Below the pieces are notes generated by a model. It saw only the letters and a list, made by a program, of their open reading frames with translations. It was not told the origin of the DNA and did not search any database. A DNA stretch of 18,913 bases, taken from the NCBI GenBank assembly GCA_934096815.1, contig CAKOMY010000017.1:1-18913 (forward strand), in the 5' to 3' direction. Below, piece after piece: positions 7,209-14,912 of the stretch. Position numbers and translations under genes: made by a program. Positions within the stretch are counted from its first letter, which is position 1. Every line of letters begins with the position of its first letter. The DNA comes from an uncultured Bacilli bacterium. Lineage in GTDB: Bacteria > Bacillota_I > Bacilli_A > RF39 > UBA660.

Positions 7209-7238
7209 TATAATACTACAATAAAGAATTATTCGCAA
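7207..7238 (-). promoter_or_regulatory. Promoter of mraZ operon
   Basis: TTGCGA (7238-7233) and TATTAT (7215-7210) are separated by 17 nt; a perfect TATAAT overlaps three bases further down (7212-7207). The first MraZ box overlaps the end of this -10 region. A 13-nt palindrome with arms TAAGGT and ACCTTA (7239-7251) lies directly upstream of the -35 box. Confidence 0.6.
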
Positions 7239-7255
7239 TAAGGTTACCTTAAAAG

Positions 7256-7287
7256 CAAATAAAAAATATGTCACTTGACATATTTTT
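7256..7287 (-). terminator. Terminator of the prepilin-like gene
   Basis: On the minus strand an 11-bp stem (AAAAATATGTC with GACATATTTTT) has a 4-nt loop and continues into a T tract. It lies 15 nt after the stop codon. Being nearly symmetric, it also isolates mraZ from the gene upstream. Confidence 0.85.
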
Positions 7288-7301
7288 GTGTAAATTAATA
7301 T

Positions 7302-8942
7302 TTATTTGTAAATGTATCTATCGCATACTTTATTGCATACTTCTTCAGTCCAATAACATTCATCGCAACGTTCTACCCCGCTATGTTCTTCACAATTGCA
7401 TTGTTTTGGTCCCTTCGTATATGTTTCACATTCTTGATGTGATTTTGTACATTCACTTATTACCTTTATCTCACAGTTATATACATTTCCTTCATTATCA
7501 CTTAACTTAACTTTTTTTGAAGATTTTAATCCAGTAAATGATTGTGGTTCTGTTTGTACGCATCCTGATTCCTCATCAAAACATTCAACTATTGCATTAA
7601 CACCAGCTGTTGTATTTAAATTACTTTTAGTAACTGTACATGTGGGAGGCGTAATATCATTCCATTTTGCATACATAGTAAATTCTTTTCCAGTTAATAA
7701 TTGTTCTTGATTTTCAGTATATTCAATTAGCCTATCTTTTGAACTAATTCCCCATCCTAATAATTTATGCTTATCTCTTAATGGTGCTACATATAATGAG
7801 GTATTAAAGAAATCTTTAATCGTCATTGGATTTTCATGGTTGTATAAATTTTCAATTACTTTAACTTTTGGTTTATCTGTTTCATTAAAATAGCCAAATG
7901 TTGCATCCAAAATAACGCTGCCCTTCACCCAATAAGTTACATCCTTCATTTTCATACTTGTGCTTTCTTCAAATTCGTTTTTAACAAATAATGTTATATC
8001 AACTTTTGGATAATTATCTATATCTGTAAATAATTCTTTTAAATTAATATTTAAAGGATTATCAGCACTTATTTTTTTATTTTCTACAGTTTGCCATCTA
8101 TTATCACAGTCTCTTATATTATCAGTTATACCTAGACAATAAAATAAATCATTACCTTCAACGTCACTTATATCATAAGTAACAAGTGCGTTATATGAAC
8201 ATTCATTTTCATATTTAGACGTAACATTAAACTCTTTAATAACAGGCTTACTCGGTTTAATAGTTATTGTTCTTTCAGCTGTTTTCTTATTTTCGCTTTC
8301 TTCTAGTGATTTACCATCAGTTGTGTATTCATATCTGATTTTATATGTTCCTATTTTTTCTACATTTATTTTATCATCACTACATATACTTCCATCTTCC
8401 ATATATGCTTTTATAGTACTATTTATTGTTAAATCTCTTACCTTTGTACCACTTTCACTATTTATTAATTGAAGTGTTGATTTATTAATATCTTTGTAAC
8501 ATAAGTTGTTACTTTCATTGCTTTTATATGTTATACTATAATTCATTGTATATAAGTATACATCATCTTCAGATTTGTTATATGGATACTCAACTACTAA
8601 TTCATTATTTTCATTATAATAGATTCTTATTTCGTCATTTTTATTTACTTTTTCTTTTGTTTTTGGATTTTCTAAACTTTTATTTATGTAACCATTATTT
8701 ATTAATTCTTCAACTCTTAATATTTTAAATGACGCATTACTATTTAATTCATTAATTATTTGTGTAGTATTATTCGCATATAAAAGTGCTGCTGATTTTA
8801 CTTTATCAACATATTCTTGATAATTCATTTTTTCTTGATTTTTAAATGTTTTATTTAGTGATATTCCTACTGCTACTCCTATCAAAGCAAGAAGCCCTAC
8901 TGACACTATTATTTCTACTAATGTAAATCCTTTTTTATTCAT
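7302..8942 (-). CDS. Prepilin-like surface protein with Ig-like region, Flg_new-type repeat and Cys-rich tail
   Basis: The 546-residue protein starts with a type IV prepilin signal: basic MNKKG, the cleavage site G5/F6, then FTLVEIIVSVGLLALIG with the conserved Glu at +5 of the mature protein. A pilin-type helix leads to a large outer region with Ig-like segments (about 130-230 and 235-340). A Listeria-Bacteroides (Flg_new) type repeat follows, with LLGWG and TMYAKW (about 360-427). The end is cysteine-rich: 17 Cys in all, eight of them in residues 498-546, with CxC and CxxC spacings. An in-frame TAG directly precedes ATG 8942, fixing the start. No pilus ATPase, platform protein or prepilin peptidase gene is in the window. 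It is probably an anchored or pilus-tip adhesin. It has its own promoter and terminator. Confidence 0.8.
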   Translation of the reverse strand: MNKKGFTLVEIIVSVGLLALIGVAVGISLNKTFKNQEKMNYQEYVDKVKSAALLYANNTTQIINELNSNASFKILRVEELINNGYINKSLENPKTKEKVNKNDEIRIYYNENNELVVEYPYNKSEDDVYLYTMNYSITYKSNESNNLCYKDINKSTLQLINSESGTKVRDLTINSTIKAYMEDGSICSDDKINVEKIGTYKIRYEYTTDGKSLEESENKKTAERTITIKPSKPVIKEFNVTSKYENECSYNALVTYDISDVEGNDLFYCLGITDNIRDCDNRWQTVENKKISADNPLNINLKELFTDIDNYPKVDITLFVKNEFEESTSMKMKDVTYWVKGSVILDATFGYFNETDKPKVKVIENLYNHENPMTIKDFFNTSLYVAPLRDKHKLLGWGISSKDRLIEYTENQEQLLTGKEFTMYAKWNDITPPTCTVTKSNLNTTAGVNAIVECFDEESGCVQTEPQSFTGLKSSKKVKLSDNEGNVYNCEIKVISECTKSHQECETYTKGPKQCNCEEHSGVERCDECYWTEEVCNKVCDRYIYK

Positions 8943-8970
8943 CTAAATCATTTTCTCCTACTCTATTAAA

Positions 8971-8979
8971 AGTATAACA
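8971..8979 (-). promoter_or_regulatory. Extended -10 promoter of the prepilin-like gene
   Basis: TGTTATACT on the minus strand carries the TGn extension; no good -35 box is seen. AGGAG (8959-8955) lies downstream, but 12 nt before the gene's ATG and only 3 nt before a two-codon ORF (ATG ATT TAG) that abuts the gene start. Confidence 0.55.
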
Positions 8980-8997
8980 AATTTTCTTTAAAATGAA

Positions 8998-9028
8998 TAC
9001 AAAAAAACGAATGGAATTCACTCGTTTT
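8998..9028 (-). terminator. Terminator of the PAP2-ABC operon
   Basis: On the minus strand AAAACGAGTG pairs with CATTCGTTTT (10 bp including one G-U pair) around loop AATTC, followed by T7. The stop codon of the last ABC gene overlaps the 5' arm. Confidence 0.85.
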
Positions 9029-11027
9029 ATTCTTCACTAAATTGCGAATTATAAAGTTCACTATAAAAGCCACCTTGTTTTAATAATTCTTCATGTTTAC
9101 CACTTTCAATAATGTTTCCATCTTTCATAACTAATATTAAATCGGCATTCTTAATAGTTGATAATCTATGAGCAATTATAAAGGATGTTTTATTTGTCAT
9201 TAATTTATCCATTGCTTTTTGAACTAATTCTTCAGTTCTTGTATCTACATTTGATGTTGCTTCATCTAAAATTATAAATGGTGTATCAGAAAGCATAGCT
9301 CTTGCAATTGTTAATAATTGTTTTTGACCAATTGATATTTGATCTTGGTCATTAATTACTGTATCATATCCATCAGATAATGTTTTAATAAAATGGTCAA
9401 TTCCTACTATTTTACATACCTTTTCAATTTCAGCATCTGTTATATTTTTTCTATTATATATTAAGTTTTCTTTAATTGTTCCATTAAATAACCATGTATC
9501 TTGTAAAACCATTGTAAATAAATCATGAATATTTTCCCTTGTTAATTCTTTAGTTGATACATCATCAATTAAAATATCGCCTTTATTTATTTCATAAAAT
9601 TTCATAAGTAAATTAACCATAGTTGTTTTTCCAGCTCCAGTTGGACCAACAATAGCAATTTTATCATGAGCTTTACACTTAGCACTAAAGTTTTTAATTA
9701 TTTCTTTATCTTTATCATAACTAAATGATACATTTTTAAATTCAATGTTTCCCTTAACAAGTTTTTTATCTAAATGCTTAGTAATGGATGATTCATCGCT
9801 TAATTCTTTACTATCTAAAAATTCAAATACTCTTTCACTTGCTGATGCGGCACCTTGAAGAGATGCAACAACTTGTCCTAACTGAGTAAGGGGTGATGTA
9901 AATAAACGACAATAAGATATAAAGGCAATTATTGTACCAAATGTAATAATATTTTTACTTACTAGAACTGCGCCTAATACACATACTGAAACATAGCCTA
10001 AATTTCCAATAAATCCCATTAATGGATGCATAAGTCCTGATAGGAATCCACTTTTTTTATTGGCAATATATACTTTTTCATTATATTTATCAAATTTTTT
10101 GGTTACTTCTTCTTCAGCGTTATAAGTTTTAATTGCATTTAATCCAGAATATACCTCTTCAATATGACCATTTAGTGTACCCAATTCTTTTTGTCTTAAA
10201 TCAAAATATTTTTGACTTTTACCCATAATTCCAAACATTAAGGCAAATCCAACAATACTTGATAGAATAGATGCTAAACTCATATATACATTAGTTTTAA
10301 ACATCATAAATGTAATACCTATTAAAAGAACTGAGGCACTAACTAAGCTAGATAGTGAGTTATTAAATGATGAGGCAATTGTATCTACATCATTAGTTGT
10401 TCTTGATAAGACGTCTCCATATGAAGTTTTATCAAAATAACTTAGAGGTAATCTATTAATCTTAGAATTAATTCTACTTCTTAATTTATTAGCATATTTA
10501 TTTGAAATATCTGTCATTATTAATGATTCAAAATAACTAAATAAACTACTTATTATATATAATGTACCAAGTAATATTGCAATATCTTTAATTTTATCCA
10601 TATTCATTACTGGTTTAATAGCATCTTTTATACTTTCAGGTAATTTTTCATATGCTTTATAAAGACTCGCCTTCTCTTCTATATCAACTTTTTGCATAAT
10701 AGACATAAATGCAATTTGATCATTTGAATTTATGGTTATATTATTAACTATGATGTCTTTATTGCTTTTATTTTGAACATTTTCGGTAGTTTTTGCAATA
10801 ACTTCATTTAAAGCACTTGTATTAATTGTTAAGCCTGTTCTAATTTCATCTGTTAAATCAGCCATTTTATTAGGACAAAATATTGTAAGTATTGTTGATG
10901 CAACAGCAAGAATTATTGATATAATTACTAAAACTTTATAACTATTTAATTCCTTAAATAATCTCATAATTGATTTCTTAAAATCTTTTGGTTTTGAAGG
11001 AACATCGTTACGTCTTTTATTATGCAT
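9027..11027 (-). CDS. Heterodimeric ABC exporter half, catalytic-site subunit (BmrD/LmrD/YheH type)
   Basis: This 666-residue half-transporter has a six-helix membrane domain (about residues 30-390) and an ATPase domain (about 425-660). It carries Walker A GPTGAGKTT (461-469), Q-loop Gln509, Walker B IILDE with catalytic Glu589, and H-loop His620. Its signature is ISIGQ (564-568) instead of LSGGQ. About 95 residues between the first two helices form a large outer insert, seen in several BmrD/YheH-like subunits. With the preceding gene it should form a heterodimer in which this subunit's Walker motifs pair with the partner's intact ISGGQ to make the active ATP site. AAAGGAGG lies inside the partner gene, 9 nt before ATG 11027, and the genes overlap by 8 nt. 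The substrate is unknown; drugs, peptides or lipids are typical. Confidence 0.92.
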   Translation of the reverse strand: MHNKRRNDVPSKPKDFKKSIMRLFKELNSYKVLVIISIILAVASTILTIFCPNKMADLTDEIRTGLTINTSALNEVIAKTTENVQNKSNKDIIVNNITINSNDQIAFMSIMQKVDIEEKASLYKAYEKLPESIKDAIKPVMNMDKIKDIAILLGTLYIISSLFSYFESLIMTDISNKYANKLRSRINSKINRLPLSYFDKTSYGDVLSRTTNDVDTIASSFNNSLSSLVSASVLLIGITFMMFKTNVYMSLASILSSIVGFALMFGIMGKSQKYFDLRQKELGTLNGHIEEVYSGLNAIKTYNAEEEVTKKFDKYNEKVYIANKKSGFLSGLMHPLMGFIGNLGYVSVCVLGAVLVSKNIITFGTIIAFISYCRLFTSPLTQLGQVVASLQGAASASERVFEFLDSKELSDESSITKHLDKKLVKGNIEFKNVSFSYDKDKEIIKNFSAKCKAHDKIAIVGPTGAGKTTMVNLLMKFYEINKGDILIDDVSTKELTRENIHDLFTMVLQDTWLFNGTIKENLIYNRKNITDAEIEKVCKIVGIDHFIKTLSDGYDTVINDQDQISIGQKQLLTIARAMLSDTPFIILDEATSNVDTRTEELVQKAMDKLMTNKTSFIIAHRLSTIKNADLILVMKDGNIIESGKHEELLKQGGFYSELYNSQFSEE

Positions 11028-12774
11028 TTTCTAATTCCTCCTTTGATAATTGTGATAACGCAATTTCTTTATATACTTCACAATTTTTAAGTAATTCTTT
11101 ATGTGTACCTATTCCAACACATTTACCATTATCTAGTACCATAATTTTATCCGCATTCATAATTGTTCCAATTCTTTGAGCAACAATTAACATAGTAGCA
11201 TCTTTCTTATTTTTCTTTAAATTATGTCTTAATACAGCATCTGTTTTATAATCTAAAGCACTAAATGAATCATCAAAAATATAAATTTCAGGATCTTTAG
11301 CAACTGCTCTAGCAATAGATAATCTCTGTTTTTGACCACCTGAAATATTAGTTCCACCTTGAGAAATATGTGAGTTATATGTATCTTCCATTTTCTCAAC
11401 GAATTCTTTTGCTTCAGCTATTTTAGCAGCATCTAGTATATCTTTTTCACTTATTTTATTTTTAGATTTGCCAAATTTAATATTACTTTTAACAGTACCA
11501 CTAAAAATAACAGCTTTTTGAGAAACATATCCAATTATATTATTAAGTGTTTCTTTTTGATAATCTTTGACATTTACTCCATCAACTAATATTTCACCAG
11601 AGGTTGCATCATAAAATCTTGGAATAAGATTAATTAGGGTTGATTTACCAGAACCAGTTGATCCTATAAAGGCGATAGTTTCTCCCTTATTTGCTTTAAA
11701 AGATATATTTTCTAAAACATATTCTTCGGCATCAGGATATTTAAATGAAACATTTTTAAACTCTACCGTTCCTACTTCACTGCCTTTAGTAATATTACCT
11801 TCAACTATTTTTTCTTCAGCATCTAATACTTCATTAATACGTTTCGCTGAAACCTCAGCCCTAGGAAGCATCATAAACACCATAACAAGCATTAAGAATG
11901 ACATGATAACTTGCATAGCATATGAATAAAATACAACCATGTTACTAAATAAAGTTAGCTTATCTATTAATAATGAATTACTTATTAATATAGCACCTAT
12001 TATATAAATTGATAAAGATAATCCATTCATAACTAAATACATTACTGGGCTTAGAATTGCAAATAATTTCTGATTCTTTAATTGATTAGATGTTAAATCA
12101 TTATTTACTTTATTAAATTTATCCTCTGAATATTTTTCAGCATTAAACGCTCTTACTACTCTAATTCCTTGAAGATTTTCTCTTTCAACTCCATTTAATT
12201 TATCAATTAAACTTTGAACAATTTTAAATCTAGGTAACACTCTAATCATAATATTTAATAATGTAAATATCAGTATTAGATCAGCAATAATTGTTGCAAT
12301 ACTCCACTCAATATTTTTATTTAATATTTTGGTAATAGCCCAAGCTGCTGTAAGCGGTGCTTTAATTAACATCTGCATACCAAAACCAAGTAAGTTTTCT
12401 ACTTGTGTAATATCATTAGTTGTTCTTGTAATTAGTGAAGATGTTTTGAATTCTTTAGTTTTATCAGTATCTAAATGAATAATTTTTTTATATAATTTAC
12501 TTCTAGTATTTAAACTAAATTTACTGGTTATTTCAGCAATTAAATAACCTGTTGCAACTGCTGATAATAAGCTGCCTATTGCACATAATAGCATATATGC
12601 TCCACTTGTTAATATATCACTAAAGTTTGCTCCTTCGGTTTGAACCAATACAGTTATTCGTGACATATAATCAGGCATTTTAAGTTCTAAGGCAACTTGA
12701 AAAACAATAAGTAATGAACTTATTATCATATAAATAACTTCTTTTTTTGTTAGATTTTTAAATAATTTTAACAC
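11020..12774 (-). CDS. Heterodimeric ABC exporter half, degenerate-site subunit (BmrC/LmrC/YheI type)
   Basis: The 584-residue protein has six membrane helices (about residues 12-300) and an ATPase domain (about 335-575). Walker A is GSTGSGKST (371-379), Q-loop Gln419 and signature ISGGQ (477-481). Walker B reads IFDDS, with Asp502 in place of the catalytic Glu, and the H-loop reads AQRIGT with Gln533 in place of His. These are the hallmarks of the non-catalytic site in asymmetric exporters such as BmrCD, LmrCD and TM287/288. The start is GTG 12774 with AGGAGG 5 nt upstream, inside the last codons of the PAP2 gene, which it overlaps by 7 nt. Expression should be tied to that gene. Confidence 0.92.
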   Translation of the reverse strand: MLKLFKNLTKKEVIYMIISSLLIVFQVALELKMPDYMSRITVLVQTEGANFSDILTSGAYMLLCAIGSLLSAVATGYLIAEITSKFSLNTRSKLYKKIIHLDTDKTKEFKTSSLITRTTNDITQVENLLGFGMQMLIKAPLTAAWAITKILNKNIEWSIATIIADLILIFTLLNIMIRVLPRFKIVQSLIDKLNGVERENLQGIRVVRAFNAEKYSEDKFNKVNNDLTSNQLKNQKLFAILSPVMYLVMNGLSLSIYIIGAILISNSLLIDKLTLFSNMVVFYSYAMQVIMSFLMLVMVFMMLPRAEVSAKRINEVLDAEEKIVEGNITKGSEVGTVEFKNVSFKYPDAEEYVLENISFKANKGETIAFIGSTGSGKSTLINLIPRFYDATSGEILVDGVNVKDYQKETLNNIIGYVSQKAVIFSGTVKSNIKFGKSKNKISEKDILDAAKIAEAKEFVEKMEDTYNSHISQGGTNISGGQKQRLSIARAVAKDPEIYIFDDSFSALDYKTDAVLRHNLKKNKKDATMLIVAQRIGTIMNADKIMVLDNGKCVGIGTHKELLKNCEVYKEIALSQLSKEELENA

Positions 12775-13391
12775 ATTTTCCTCCTATTTTTCTTTTTAAA
12801 ATCTACATAGATAATACATGATAAAAATAAAGCTCCTACTACATCTATAACTGAATGTTGTTTAACTAAAACGGTAGATAGACATATTAATGGACTAATT
12901 ATCCCAACAAGGATTCTAAACACTTTATTCATGTTTTTATCAAACGTTACTGCATACATGACAAGAAGTGCAAATGTGCAGTGAAGAGATGGAAAACAAT
13001 TTACTGGTATATCAGTTATGTAAGTAATATATAATATTAAACTTACTAACGAATTAAAACCATTAACTTCCGGTCTCGAAACCATTGTCGGATAAATTAC
13101 AAAACACAAGTCAGCTATAACAGCACACATAATAGATTTCTTTATTAGTGATTTAAATTTAACTTTATCTTTTTTTAATATAATGTAAAATACAACAGAT
13201 AAATAAGGATACCAAATATTATAAATGATTATAAAAAATGGTACTAGTGGTATCTTATCATCTATTGTTAATGTTATTAAATGATAACTTGGTATAAAAT
13301 GTTTTATTATAAAATATAAAATGGCACTTGTTCCCAAAACTAGGAGCATATTTAATATATAATCTTTATTTTCACTATAAAATTTCTTCAT
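12768..13391 (-). CDS. PAP2-family membrane phosphatase
   Basis: PAP2 enzymes remove phosphate from lipid phosphates or pyrophosphates at the outer membrane face. The 207-residue protein has about six membrane helices and the reduced motif set of the PAP2/Aur1-like branch: SRPE with Arg106-Pro107, PSLHC with His137 (134-138), and KQHSVIDVVG with catalytic His179 and Asp183. It leads an operon with the two ABC exporter halves. A link to undecaprenyl-phosphate recycling or to lipid or bacitracin export is possible but not shown. An in-frame TGA lies two codons before ATG 13391. No ribosome site is present, and the -10 box ends 7 nt before the ATG, so the mRNA may be leaderless. Confidence 0.85.
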   Translation of the reverse strand: MKKFYSENKDYILNMLLVLGTSAILYFIIKHFIPSYHLITLTIDDKIPLVPFFIIIYNIWYPYLSVVFYIILKKDKVKFKSLIKKSIMCAVIADLCFVIYPTMVSRPEVNGFNSLVSLILYITYITDIPVNCFPSLHCTFALLVMYAVTFDKNMNKVFRILVGIISPLICLSTVLVKQHSVIDVVGALFLSCIIYVDFKKKNRRKMC

Positions 13392-13398
13392 AAATCAA

Positions 13399-13443
13399 AT
13401 TATACAACAAGTACTTGCAATTTTGCAAGTTATTTGATAAACT
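13399..13443. promoter_or_regulatory. Divergent overlapping promoters: PAP2 operon (minus) and tRNA-His (plus)
   Basis: Plus strand: TTGCAA (13415-13420), 17 nt, TAAACT (13438-13443), serving tRNA-His. Minus strand: TTGCAA (13428-13423), 18 nt, TATAAT (13404-13399), serving the PAP2-ABC operon. The two -35 boxes are the arms of an inverted repeat, ACTTGCAA and TTGCAAGT with a 2-nt centre (13413-13430). Only one polymerase could bind at a time. Confidence 0.6.
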
Positions 13444-13455
13444 AATTTTGTTCAT

Positions 13456-13532
13456 GGCGGAATTGGTGAAGTGGTTAACACGCCGGATTGTGGCTCCGGT
13501 ATGCGTGGGTTCGATCCCCACATTTCGCCCCA
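13456..13532 (+). tRNA. tRNA-His(GTG)
   Basis: A 77-nt cloverleaf. The extra G(-1) at 13456 pairs with discriminator C73, the identity mark of tRNA-His, and the CCA end is encoded (13530-13532). The anticodon stem CCGGA/TCCGG encloses loop TTGTGGC, anticodon GTG at 13490-13492. Confidence 0.95.
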
Positions 13533-13543
13533 TTAAATAAATT

Positions 13544-13569
13544 AAACGAATCAATTTGATTCGTTTTTT
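13544..13569 (+). terminator. Terminator of tRNA-His
   Basis: AAACGAATCAA and TTGATTCGTTT form an 11-bp perfect inverted repeat around a single T (practically a 9-bp stem with a 5-nt loop), followed by six T. Confidence 0.88.
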
Positions 13570-13572
13570 ATT

Positions 13573-13613
13573 AAATTTTAAAAATAATCATATCTAAAAG
13601 ATATGATTATTTT
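13573..13613 (-). terminator. Terminator of the Ig-like membrane protein gene
   Basis: A 15-bp perfect stem (13581-13595 with 13599-13613) has a 3-nt loop and a T5 run on the minus strand. The stop codon at 13612-13614 overlaps the outer end of the stem. Confidence 0.8.
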
Positions 13614-14502
13614 ACTGTCCATCACTTTGGACTAAATCTTTAATTTTATCACTTGATATAAATTCATAAGTATTATCATCAAAGGTAACTTTAATACTTA
13701 ATCCAATTGCATAACTATATTTATTATAAATAATTATTATTTCTTTATCTTTAATACTTTTATCTAAAGTAATATTTAAAGTACTATATTTTTCAATTAT
13801 TTCATTAAATTCAGTGCTTTCTTCATCATATGCTTTGTCAAATTTATATGTATAGGTTTTATTCCAATTACTATTTTCATTTGATAAGTGATCTACATTT
13901 AAATCACTTGCTTTAACCTCTTTATAAGAATAGCCTTCTTCTACTATTAAATTTACTGTCTTTTCTATTTTGTTACCAGCATTATCACTTACAACTATAG
14001 TTATTTTATAATTACCAACTTTACTACTTAAATCAGCATCATTGGCATCCTTAAATGAGGTTGTACAAGGAAGTGATAAATCATCACAACTATTAACAAA
14101 GTCAAAAGCACCATAGTTTTCTCCAACTCCAACTTTTAAATCTTTTACACTAACAATCGGTTTTCTTGTATCTTTAACATATATTTTTCCTCTTTTTACA
14201 TCTTGTCCCTTAATAACAGCATAAGAGTATTCTCCAGCCTTAGTTGTCTTACCATTTTCATCAACAACGACACTACTTAAATCTAATTTATATGCATTAT
14301 AATTATCACATTTAATATAATCCTCGACTTTTTCACTTAACTTATCACCAAGTTCAACAGTCACATCATTTATTTTTAAATAGTTCTTTTTATAATAATT
14401 TTTATATATGTAATATAAGCCAAAACCAAATATAATCAAAACTATTATTAGAAAAATAACATTTCTTTTATAATTATCTTCTATATAAAAATCTTCATCC
14501 AT
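13612..14502 (-). CDS. Membrane-anchored protein with two Ig-like (DUF5011-type) domains
   Basis: I do not know the role of this 296-residue protein. It has an acidic N-terminus (MDEDFYIEDN), one membrane helix at about residues 14-34, and an outer part with two bacterial Ig-like domains. The first spans about 43-110 and ends in YVKDTRKP. The second spans about 115-190 and has the typical VSDNAGNKIEKTVNL strand pair. A third region of about 100 residues is not recognised. Two cysteines near the second domain may form a disulfide. I chose ATG 14502: GAGGTG lies 6 nt before it, while the in-frame GTG 14511 is part of that ribosome site. The start overlaps the previous gene's stop as TAATG, so coupling is expected. 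Confidence 0.75.
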   Translation of the reverse strand: MDEDFYIEDNYKRNVIFLIIVLIIFGFGLYYIYKNYYKKNYLKINDVTVELGDKLSEKVEDYIKCDNYNAYKLDLSSVVVDENGKTTKAGEYSYAVIKGQDVKRGKIYVKDTRKPIVSVKDLKVGVGENYGAFDFVNSCDDLSLPCTTSFKDANDADLSSKVGNYKITIVVSDNAGNKIEKTVNLIVEEGYSYKEVKASDLNVDHLSNENSNWNKTYTYKFDKAYDEESTEFNEIIEKYSTLNITLDKSIKDKEIIIIYNKYSYAIGLSIKVTFDDNTYEFISSDKIKDLVQSDGQ

Positions 14503-14855
14503 TAAATCCACCTCGCAAAATAAATATTTCTAGTATATCCTGCTTCATAACTATCATAAAATCCGAGTATTGCTTCAATTGTTTTTTTTATAAAATTATC
14601 ACTAGTCTTAACTCTTATATTCATAACATCTTTTTGTAATTGTTTTCTAAACATATAATCTTCAATATATTTATTTAAAACATAATCTATTTTTTCTAAA
14701 GAATCAACTTCATCTTTATTATTTAAATCTACTTCAAAAACAAATTTACGATATATATCAATTAGTCTAGCACTAATTGTATCATCTTCAAAAAAAGAAA
14801 AGTTATTAATATTATAAAAATTAGGACAGTGTTCTAAAATTAATTTATTATTCAT
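14502..14855 (-). CDS. Small soluble protein of unknown function
   Basis: The 117-residue product matches no family I can name. It has no signal peptide and no membrane segment; it is acidic and Tyr/Phe/Asn-rich. Residues about 50-100 look helical, with charged repeats such as EKIDYVLNKYIEDYMFRKQ. AAGGA lies 8 nt before ATG 14855. It is placed 46 nt after the RnfD-like gene and overlaps the next gene by one base (TAATG). A promoter of its own lies in the end of the RnfD-like gene, so it may be transcribed both with the Rnf-like pair and alone. Confidence 0.7.
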   Translation of the reverse strand: MNNKLILEHCPNFYNINNFSFFEDDTISARLIDIYRKFVFEVDLNNKDEVDSLEKIDYVLNKYIEDYMFRKQLQKDVMNIRVKTSDNFIKKTIEAILGFYDSYEAGYTRNIYFARWI

Positions 14856-14882
14856 ATTTTATATCCTTCTCTATCCTAATTA

Positions 14883-14912
14883 ATTATATCACTATAAGTA
14901 CTTATCTTTCAA
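14883..14912 (-). promoter_or_regulatory. Promoter inside the end of the RnfD-like gene
   Basis: On the minus strand TTGAAA (14912-14907) and an extended -10 box TGATATAAT (14891-14883) are separated by 18 nt to the hexamer. It would give a leader of about 20 nt for the small unknown gene and make it and the Ig-like protein a separable unit. Confidence 0.55.

Noticed and set aside
7318..7450. Cysteine-rich tail as a ferredoxin-like cluster domain
   Set aside because: Spacing lacks CxxCxxCxxxCP, and the protein is exported; a disulfide or metal knob is more likely.
7268..8728. Plus-strand open frames of 80 and 66 codons opposite the prepilin-like gene
   Set aside because: Low-complexity Leu/Tyr/His shadows without ribosome sites, opposite an intact gene.
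10988..11179. Plus-strand open frame of 63 codons
   Set aside because: Spans the overlap of two clear ABC transporter genes on the minus strand.
14502..14511. GTG 14511 as start of the Ig-like protein
   Set aside because: The GTG is part of the GAGGTG ribosome site for ATG 14502.
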